A stretch of DNA of 64,000 bases from Echinicola salinicaeni. GTDB lineage: Bacteria; Bacteroidota; Bacteroidia; Cytophagales; Cyclobacteriaceae. Positions within the stretch are counted from its first letter, which is position 1; every line of letters starts with the position of its first letter. Under the pieces are notes generated by a model. The model had not been told where the DNA came from and did no database searches. It worked only from the letters and a program-made list of their open reading frames with translations. Shown here piece after piece: positions 57,699 to 64,000 of the stretch. The position numbers and the translations under genes are program-made. The stretch is taken from the NCBI RefSeq assembly GCF_014280965.1, contig NZ_JACODZ010000002.1, positions 62,001 through 126,000 on the forward strand, written 5' to 3'.

Positions 57699-58038
57699 AT
57701 GAGTACCCAATAATAAGAAGGAGATTTCGTCTAAACTTCATAATTCTCATTATGAAAGGATAGTTTTTGTAGAAAGCCAAGCTGGAAACCAGTTTGGCTT
57801 TCTTATGAAAAATATTACCCTAAATAAAGATAGATTATGCTAATTAAAAGTTAAAAATACCCTAAGTGGGGTATTTTTTGGTTTCTGGATATTTAGTAGG
57901 TTTAACGATTAATTTGTTTGGATACGATTTTTCAAGTGAACATCCGAAGAGAATTACCCATAGTTTGAGTGCTTTAATTAACAACCTAAATCCAGTGCAT
58001 AGAATGCGCTGTAGCTAGGATAACCAATAGGAGATATC
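57699..58038. other. intergenic region after set C
   Basis: About 340 bases holding the terminator at 57773-57801, then AT-rich sequence leading to a small membrane-protein gene. No other structure was recognised. Confidence 0.5.
57773..57801 (+). terminator. rho-independent terminator after set C
   Basis: AAAGCCAAGCTGG (57773-57785) and CCAGTTTGGCTTT (57789-57801) form a 13-bp stem with one mismatch and a three-base loop. The sequence is almost the same as the hairpin at 50952, which brackets set C on the other side. Confidence 0.85.
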
Positions 58039-58347
58039 ATGACACCAAATTCACAAAATCAATACGGTCAAAAAGTGATTTTTTCGCCGGATCCAATTGC
58101 TTCCAATGGAGTAGGAATTGCAGGACTTGTCATTTCTGTACTGGGGATTTTTCTAGGCTGGCTACCATTTTTTGGATGGATAGTTTGGGGCGTCGGTTTC
58201 GTATTGTCACTTATTGGTGTTTTTAAGCCAAAGCCTATTACCGCAATTGTAGGTTTAGTGATCTCGGCACTTACAGGTTGTTTCGTGATTCTGCCATTTA
58301 TCTTATCGGTTTTGGCAGCCATTTTTGGTGTTTTCTTTATTTTTTAG
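58039..58347 (+). CDS. small hydrophobic membrane protein
   Basis: A 102-residue protein with a hydrophilic N-terminus (20-25 residues) and three hydrophobic segments (IAGLVISVLGIFLGWL, GWIVWGVGFVLSLIGVF, ILPFILSVLAAIFGVFF). It resembles small DUF4190-type proteins. An AGGAGA-type ribosome-binding site lies about six bases before the ATG. It has no visible link to the glycan genes. Confidence 0.7.
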   Translation: MTPNSQNQYGQKVIFSPDPIASNGVGIAGLVISVLGIFLGWLPFFGWIVWGVGFVLSLIGVFKPKPITAIVGLVISALTGCFVILPFILSVLAAIFGVFFIF

Positions 58348-58831
58348 AAAAGTCAAATAGTATCTCATCTGAGAGAAATGTATACCCAAATTCACACAGT
58401 CTGTATCTAATTGTCCTATAGATGGATTTTATTAGAATTAAAAAAGGTTAGAATTTTGTTTGAAGGAAATCAAAAACCTTATCCTCTTTAATTTTTTTAT
58501 CTGATTATCCGCAATGATTCCAGTAACCATAAATCCTGTGCTCAAGTGGTCAGAAGCCTGTCTAACTGCCAAGTAGAACTGAAGACTGAAGCAGTGGATT
58601 CTTAAATCAATCAAAATGATCGTTTCCAATCGCTATTAATCTTTACTTGTACAGTTTGGGATACCCCTATTGTTAAAAATGTTTCCCTATAAGTAAATCA
58701 CTTGTTTAACCTATTAAATGTATTAAAACAAGCATTTACAATATAGCTGTTCCTTCAGTATGCATTTATTAAAGCTCGATGCTACAATTTGACCAGGGGA
58801 GGATAGAAACCTTTGTGTTCATTGAAATCTG

Positions 58832-59032
58832 TTGCATGAAAGAAAATCTTATCTGAGCTATATGATACCCCAACAATTCGAAAAATCAAATCAGCCATTC
58901 AGATCCTTAATGGTTGGAATAATATTGGCTTATCGCGATGATGGCAAGAAGGGTTTTGAAGCTTCTTATAGGCAAAATATTGAAAGGTGTGCCACCTTGC
59001 TTTTTGAGGACTTAAGGTGTAGACTACCCTAA
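58832..59032 (+). pseudogene. short reading frame, possible gene remnant
   Basis: A 66-codon frame starting at TTG, with KGFEASYRQNIERCATLLFE and EDLRCRLP near its end. It has no ATG start in a sensible place and is followed immediately by the 11-bp tandem repeats. It may be the coding remnant of a repeated genomic element rather than a functional gene. I do not recognise a family. Confidence 0.3.
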
Positions 59033-59046
59033 GTCCCTGATAAGTG

Positions 59047-59112
59047 AAACACGGCTAAAACACGGCTAAAACACGGGATAAACACGGCTTAACTAGGGGT
59101 TAAATACGGGTT
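59047..59112. repeat. 11-bp tandem repeat, six units
   Basis: Six consecutive 11-base units with consensus AAACACGGSTW: the first two are identical (AAACACGGCTA), the third and fourth differ in one to three bases, and the fifth (AACTAGGGGTT) and sixth (AAATACGGGTT) are more diverged. A seventh, degenerate unit follows. An 11-base period is close to one turn of the DNA helix. Confidence 0.85.
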
Positions 59113-59190
59113 AAAGAAGGAAGGTTAAAAAGGTTACATTCATTAATATGGACCATTTTCATACCATTAACCTGATTTCTCAAAGCCCGA

Positions 59191-59230
59191 CCGCCCACCG
59201 CGGGGGGCCATAGACCAAGCTGGCCGGCGG
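59191..59230. repeat. GC-rich hairpin
   Basis: CCGCC (59191-59195) pairs with GGCGG (59226-59230) and GGCCA (59206-59210) with TGGCC (59221-59225), giving a stacked hairpin in a GC-rich island within AT-rich DNA. It follows the tandem repeats by about 80 bases and may be part of the same element. Confidence 0.55.
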
Positions 59231-59450
59231 ACAGATTTAATTAATCATTTCTGTGAGATCTGTACTGTTTTTGAGGCTAAAATATACTGGTGAATTGTGG
59301 ACATACAGATTTTTTTATTAAAAATGTAGAAAACCAATAAGTACAGGACAGTCATGTTATTTGTTTGATGTAGCTTGATGATTACTCTCTGGATTATTTT
59401 AAATTAAGGGTAGTTTAAGTTTTTGGAGACCAAAAAATAACCGACATTAA

Positions 59451-62400
59451 ATGAATAAGTATACTGTTTTTTTTATTCTGATTTTAATTGTTTTTGGATT
59501 TAGACAAGGATTTTCTCAAGTGGCTAGGGATGAGGGAGAAAAGCCTAATATTATTTTTATTTTAACTGATGACCAGCGTTTTGATGCTCTCGGGTATGCA
59601 GGGAATAGATATATTGAAACTCCAGAAATGGATGATCTGGCCAGATCAGGCTCCTTTTTCGAAACAGCTATTGTCACCACCCCGATCTGTGCAGCAAGTA
59701 GGGCCAGTATTTTTACAGGACTCCATGAAAGGTCCCATAATTATAATTTCCAAACAGGAAATATTAGGGAGCAGTACATGGAGGATGCCTATCCAGTTGT
59801 TCTCAGAAACAATGGATACTATACAGGGTTCTACGGGAAATATGGTGTAGGGTATGAAAACCTTTCTGAGCAATTTAATGAGTTTGAATCCTATGATCGC
59901 AATAATCGCTTTAAAGATAGAAGGGGGTATTATTATAAAACCTTGGAAGGTGATACAGTGCACTTGACCCGATATACCGGCCAGCAAGCATTGGACTTCA
60001 TTGATCGAGCTCCTAGGGATCAGCCTTTCTGTTTGTCTTTGAGTTTTAGCGCACCACATGCGCATGATGGAGCACCGGAACAATATTTTTGGCAAAAATC
60101 AACTGATGAAATATTAGAAGATATTACAATACCAGGTCCCTATTTGGGAGAAGATAAGTTTTTTGAATCACTACCTTCATTTGTAAAAGAAGGGTTTAAT
60201 AGACTCAGGTGGACTTGGAGATATGATAGTCCAGAGAAATACCAAAATAGCCTTAAAGGTTACTACAGGATGATTTCTGGAATTGATAAGGAAATAGGAA
60301 AAATTCGTAAAAAGCTGAAAGAAAATGGGTTGGATGAAAATACAGTAATTATTATCATGGGCGATAATGGCTACTTTTTGGGAGAACGACAATTGGCAGG
60401 TAAATGGTTGATGTATGATAATTCCATAAGGGTTCCCTTGATAATATACGATCCAAGAGTTTGGTGGCAACGAAATATCAAGGATATGGTTTTAAATATT
60501 GATGTGCCTCCTACTATTGCTGACCTTGCTGGAGTAGATGCCCCTGATAGTTGGCAAGGACAAAGTTTATTGCCTTTGGTAAACAGAGATGAAAGGCATA
60601 TTGCGCGGGATACGGTACTCATTGAGCATATTTGGGAATTTGATCATATTCCTCCAAGTGAAGGAGTACGTACCGAGGACTGGAAGTATTTCCGCTACCT
60701 CAATGACAAATCCACTGAAGAGTTATATCATCTTAAAAAGGATCCAAATGAAATCAATAACCTGATCAACGATGTAGAATATAAGGAAGTTGCAGATAAG
60801 TTGCGGTTGAAATGTGATGAGTTAATCAAGGAATTTGGCAACAAATATAGAGAAGGACCTTCAGCGCTAACTGTTGAGCTAATCAGAGCCCCTGAGCAAG
60901 GGGTGAAGGTATTGGATAAGCAACCTGAGTTTGGTTGGAAAGTGCCTGAACTATTAAAATACCAGTCTGCCTATCAGATTTTGGTCGCTTCTGAGAAGGA
61001 ATTTATTGATTTGAATAGTGGGGATGTTTGGAACAGTGGGCAGATTAGATCTAGTAATTCCACTAATGTAGAGTATGAAGGCAACTCATTGGAAATTGGG
61101 AAGACCTATTATTGGAAAGTCAGAATTTGGGATGAAGAAAACCGATTGGTAGATTATTCGAAGCCCCAGAAGTTTACAGTAGGGGAAAGTAATGATTATA
61201 TGATCTCTACTGAAAATTCCAATGAGGTTAGTAGAATAAATCCAGAGTTGTTTGAAAAGAGAGGAAATGTTTATTTCATGGATTTTGGCAAAGCAGCTTT
61301 TGCCACCATGGAGTTTAATTATAAGACTGATAAAGTGGATACTTTGATTTTTAGACTGGGTGAAATGCTGGATGGGAAAACTATAAACCGTACACCGCCC
61401 AAGAAGAGTACAATTCGGTATCAGGAAATAAAGGTAGTTGTAGGTCCTGAAAGTAGTATATACCAATTGCCGATTAAAAAGGATATTAGAAACACTTTAC
61501 CCAATAAGGCCTTGGCTTTACCGGCCGGAATCCCAGTTTTGATGCCCTTTAGGTATGTGGAGCTTGAGGTGGGCAGGGAATCCCTTGATAAAAATGATTT
61601 TGTTCAGTTGGCTTACCATACCTATTTTGATGATCATGCAAGTGATTTTCAAAGTTCTGACAGTATCATAAACCAAGTATGGGACTTGTGCAAATATTCT
61701 ATAAAGGCCACCACTTTTAACGGCCTATATGTTGATGGCGATAGAGAGCGAATTCCTTATGAGGCAGATGCCTATCTAAACCAGTTAAGCCATTATACCA
61801 CAGATAGGGAGTATGCGATGGCCAGAAGAACCATAGAGTATTTTATGGAACATCCCACATGGCCCACAGAATGGCAGCAGCATGTGGCTTTAATGTTCTA
61901 TGCAGATTATATGTACACGGGAAATACAGAACTTATTGAGCGTTATTATGAAGCCTTGAAGCACAAAACACTTTTTGAATTGGCCAATGAGGAGGGATTA
62001 ATAAGCTCTACCAAGGTGGATCACGATTTTATGTTGAAATTGGGTTTTAAGGAGGGATACAGTAAAATGTTGACAGATATAGTTGATTGGCCTCCGGGCT
62101 CCTTTACAGGTTCGAAAGCTTCATTAGGTGAAAGGGATGGATTTGAATTTATGCCTTATAACACGGTGATCAATGCCTTTTATTATAAGAATATGCTGAT
62201 CATGGCCGAGTTTGCAAAAATCATGGGCAAACCTCAAGAATCTATTGATTTTGCTCTGAGGGCAGCGAAAGTTAAAAAGGCATTAAATGAAAGGATGTTT
62301 GACCAAGAAAGGGGAGTGTATATAGATGGTATTGGTACTGGACATGCTTCTTTGCATGCCAACATGCTTCCTTTGGCCTTTGATCTAGTTCCTGAAGAAC

Positions 62401-62978
62401 ATAAAGAATCGGTATTGAAATTTATCCAATCCAGAGGTATGGCATGTAGTGTTTATGGTGCACAATATTTAATGGATGGGCTCTATAATGCTGCTGCGGA
62501 GGATTATGCTTTGGAGCTTTTGACCGACACCAGTGATAGGAGTTGGTATAATATGATTCGAGTGGGATCTACCATTACGCTAGAGGCATGGGATTATAAG
62601 TATAAAAACAATTTGGACTGGAATCATGCGTGGGGGGCTGTTCCTGCAAATATAATCCCAAGGGGCTTATGGGGAATCAAACCCAAAACACCAGGCTTTG
62701 GGATTGCCACTATCCATCCTCAGCTAAGTAATCTGAAATCTAGTTCAATTGTAGTTCCCACAGTAAAAGGAGGCATAAAGGGGAGGTATATAAATCACGG
62801 CCCTAGATTGCAGACCTATGAAATCGAAATTCCTGCTAATATGGTAGCTGAATTTTCATTGAATGAGATGAAAGAGAAAGAGATCATACATAATGGAAAA
62901 AAAGTGTCTTCTGCATTTGAAACAGTTCGGTTGACACCGGGCAAGCATACCATTGTATTAAGGATAAACTCTTTTTAG
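59451..62978 (+). CDS. sulfatase-alpha-L-rhamnosidase (GH78-type) fusion protein
   Basis: A 1175-residue secreted two-enzyme protein. Residues 1-465 form a type I sulfatase: signal peptide ending [18 protein letters not shown], formylglycine motif [13 protein letters not shown] (C80; Ala instead of the usual Pro, within the C-x-P/A-x-R consensus) and [10 protein letters not shown]. From about 470 comes a GH78-type module: an N-terminal beta domain ([18 protein letters not shown]), the (alpha/alpha)6 barrel ([26 protein letters not shown]; about 740-1075) and a C-terminal beta domain ([12 protein letters not shown]). It would desulfate and cleave rhamnosyl residues of one sulfated polymer. Sulfatase/GH78 fusions are known from ulvan loci of marine Bacteroidota. 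Confidence 0.93.
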   Translation: MNKYTVFFILILIVFGFRQGFSQVARDEGEKPNIIFILTDDQRFDALGYAGNRYIETPEMDDLARSGSFFETAIVTTPICAASRASIFTGLHERSHNYNFQTGNIREQYMEDAYPVVLRNNGYYTGFYGKYGVGYENLSEQFNEFESYDRNNRFKDRRGYYYKTLEGDTVHLTRYTGQQALDFIDRAPRDQPFCLSLSFSAPHAHDGAPEQYFWQKSTDEILEDITIPGPYLGEDKFFESLPSFVKEGFNRLRWTWRYDSPEKYQNSLKGYYRMISGIDKEIGKIRKKLKENGLDENTVIIIMGDNGYFLGERQLAGKWLMYDNSIRVPLIIYDPRVWWQRNIKDMVLNIDVPPTIADLAGVDAPDSWQGQSLLPLVNRDERHIARDTVLIEHIWEFDHIPPSEGVRTEDWKYFRYLNDKSTEELYHLKKDPNEINNLINDVEYKEVADKLRLKCDELIKEFGNKYREGPSALTVELIRAPEQGVKVLDKQPEFGWKVPELLKYQSAYQILVASEKEFIDLNSGDVWNSGQIRSSNSTNVEYEGNSLEIGKTYYWKVRIWDEENRLVDYSKPQKFTVGESNDYMISTENSNEVSRINPELFEKRGNVYFMDFGKAAFATMEFNYKTDKVDTLIFRLGEMLDGKTINRTPPKKSTIRYQEIKVVVGPESSIYQLPIKKDIRNTLPNKALALPAGIPVLMPFRYVELEVGRESLDKNDFVQLAYHTYFDDHASDFQSSDSIINQVWDLCKYSIKATTFNGLYVDGDRERIPYEADAYLNQLSHYTTDREYAMARRTIEYFMEHPTWPTEWQQHVALMFYADYMYTGNTELIERYYEALKHKTLFELANEEGLISSTKVDHDFMLKLGFKEGYSKMLTDIVDWPPGSFTGSKASLGERDGFEFMPYNTVINAFYYKNMLIMAEFAKIMGKPQESIDFALRAAKVKKALNERMFDQERGVYIDGIGTGHASLHANMLPLAFDLVPEEHKESVLKFIQSRGMACSVYGAQYLMDGLYNAAAEDYALELLTDTSDRSWYNMIRVGSTITLEAWDYKYKNNLDWNHAWGAVPANIIPRGLWGIKPKTPGFGIATIHPQLSNLKSSSIVVPTVKGGIKGRYINHGPRLQTYEIEIPANMVAEFSLNEMKEKEIIHNGKKVSSAFETVRLTPGKHTIVLRINSF

Positions 62979-63111
62979 TCCTAGTTTTACTTAGGAGTAG
63001 TTATTTCTGTCCTTCCTTTATCAATTAATTATGACAGTTTTATAGGTAATTTAATAAAACGATTAATATCATTAAATTGGAGATAGCTTTTTTCAATTGA
63101 TACTGTCAAAC

Positions 63112-63489
63112 ATGGATTTACAGAAGAACAAAGAAAATGCGATTGCATTTTATAAAATGACCTATGAAGGCAAGCCAAAGCTGGCTTTAGATAAATATGT
63201 AGGAAAGGAATATATTCAGCATAATCCAGATGTGGCGGATGGTCTAAATGTGTTTGAGGAATATTTCGATAGCATGGAAAGAGAATATCCCGAAAAATCA
63301 ATTGAGTTTGTAAGGTGTATCGGAGAAGGGGACTTGGTAGCGCTTCATACCCATCCGATTTGGCCAGGAAATGAAGAGTATGTGACCATGGATTTCTTTC
63401 GTTTTGATAAGAAGGGAAAAATCTGCGACCATTGGGATGCCATACAAAAGATTCCTCCAGAGCCAAAAAACAATAATAAAATGTATTGA
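63112..63489 (+). CDS. SnoaL/NTF2-like protein
   Basis: A 125-residue protein of the NTF2-like/SnoaL superfamily: AIAFYKMTYEGKPKLALDKYV, the HNPDVADGL loop, GDLVALHTH and a C-terminal VTMDFFRFD plus KICDHWDAIQ. The frame opens at a TTG (63097), but the ATG at 63112 is the better start. Members of this superfamily act as cyclases, isomerases or ligand binders, often on unknown substrates. It is not obviously linked to the glycan genes. Confidence 0.88.
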   Translation: MDLQKNKENAIAFYKMTYEGKPKLALDKYVGKEYIQHNPDVADGLNVFEEYFDSMEREYPEKSIEFVRCIGEGDLVALHTHPIWPGNEEYVTMDFFRFDKKGKICDHWDAIQKIPPEPKNNNKMY

Positions 63490-63788
63490 CAATAATTGGC
63501 CGTGAATATTATCCCATTGATTGGGAGGGATTAGTTAAATTGAGCAAAAATGTTACACTGAATATAAATCATTCTTTATTGTATGTTGAAAAATATGAAA
63601 CTTGACATTCTCTTTAAATACTATAATCATCTTTCAAGAAGGAGATAGGACATTAGAATGTGATTAGAATAATATTAGAGTGAAACTTTTTTTTTGTTCA
63701 TTGGTTTATATTTGTTGATCTAAGAGCGAAGTTTTTAGTATTACAGTGGAAATAAGCCAAACGGTTTAATTAATTCTCGATCAATATA
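63490..63788. other. intergenic region before the ABC exporter
   Basis: About 299 bases. TATATTTG at 63707-63714 matches the Bacteroidota -7 consensus and lies 74 bases before the start of the next gene. A TTG that could be part of a -33 element lies too close to count, at 63694-63696. No terminator was recognised after the SnoaL-like gene. Confidence 0.4.
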
Positions 63789-64000
63789 ATGACGACACTA
63801 ACACCTATACAGCGGCTTTGGAGGCTGTTAAAAATATATAAACCAGAAATAAGACAAATTTATACCTATGCATTGTTCATTGGTATAGTAAACCTGTCTT
63901 TACCGCTAGGGATTCAGGCCATTATCAATTATCTGCAAACAGGAGAGCTTTCCTCTTCTTGGGTAATACTTGTTACTGTGGTATTGGTAGGTATCACTAC
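63789..64000 (+). CDS. ABC exporter (partial, N-terminal 70 residues)
   Basis: The reading frame starts at ATG 63789 and runs off the window. The visible part has MTTLTPIQRLWRLLKIYKPE, a first membrane segment around YALFIGIVNLSLPLGIQAII, and a second beginning at SWVILVTVVLV. This is the start of the transmembrane domain of an ABC exporter of the type I secretion or multidrug kind. The peptidase domain found in some such exporters is absent from the visible N-terminus. The ATPase half lies outside the window. Confidence 0.8.
   Translation, partial: MTTLTPIQRLWRLLKIYKPEIRQIYTYALFIGIVNLSLPLGIQAIINYLQTGELSSSWVILVTVVLVGIT

Larger units (their letters stand above)
58348..59450. other. long intergenic region with repeat element
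   Basis: About 1.1 kb between the small membrane protein and the sulfatase-rhamnosidase gene. It holds a weak 58832-59032 reading frame, six 11-bp tandem repeats (59047-59112), a GC-rich hairpin (59191-59230) and AT-rich leader sequence. The GC-rich segment stands out from its surroundings, suggesting an inserted or multi-copy element. Confidence 0.6.

Noticed and set aside
58438-58629. 63-codon minus-strand frame in the long intergenic region
   Set aside because: No start context, no recognisable domain and low-complexity Ile/Leu/Phe content; it is more likely chance than a gene.
62979-62996. Possible terminator after the sulfatase-rhamnosidase gene
   Set aside because: Only a five-base stem overlapping the stop codon, with no clear T run behind it.
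1-64000. CRISPR array, integrase, tRNA or rRNA gene
   Set aside because: No regularly spaced long repeats, recombinase motifs or RNA gene signatures were recognised by eye; the only tandem repeat has 11-base units and no spacers.

Overview
The window looks like a chromosomal segment of a marine-type Bacteroidota bacterium, most likely Cytophagia/Cyclobacteriaceae (Echinicola, Cyclobacterium or Algoriphagus relatives). This rests on the AT-rich DNA, four SusC/SusD pairs, three ECF sigma/FecR pairs, many lipoproteins and six sulfatase genes. The taxonomic call is inference from gene content. No rRNA, tRNA, CRISPR array, integrase or intact insertion sequence was seen.

Region 1 (about 0.45-15.7 kb) reads as a phosphorus-acquisition locus. 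Two paralogous ECF sigma factors and one FecR anti-sigma factor precede a SusC/SusD pair. The same strand then carries a lipoprotein metallophosphoesterase, three consecutive collagen-like lipoproteins that share a C-terminal domain, and a lipoprotein glycerophosphodiester phosphodiesterase. Beyond a convergent terminator, the minus strand carries a TonB-dependent receptor and a beta-propeller phytase. A TPR/LuxR-type membrane regulator lies just upstream of the phytase. The combination suggests capture and hydrolysis of phosphodiesters and phytate-like compounds at the cell surface.

Region 2 (17.7-25.1 kb) is mixed accessory and housekeeping content: a TlpA/DsrE/DoxX extracytoplasmic redox or sulfur cluster, a LysE exporter divergent from a LysR regulator, and a cassette of two VOC proteins, an SRPBCC protein and a RibD/DHFR-like reductase facing a GlxA/AraC-type regulator.

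Region 3 (25.3-63 kb) is a large sulfated-polysaccharide utilization region. It holds ECF/FecR/SusCD set B (25.3-32.5 kb), a tight gene run of sulfatase, GH2, GH43-like, sulfatase, sulfatase, GH43 and sulfatase (33.4-44.1 kb), SusCD pair D (44.5-49.2 kb), another sulfatase, ECF/FecR/SusCD set C (51.1-57.7 kb), and an 1175-residue sulfatase/alpha-L-rhamnosidase (GH78-type) fusion (59.5-63.0 kb). The fusion suggests a sulfated rhamnose-containing glycan such as ulvan, but no polysaccharide lyase or GH105 is visible here to settle it. An 11-bp tandem repeat with a GC-rich hairpin sits in front of the fusion gene. The window ends with a SnoaL-like protein and the start of an ABC exporter.
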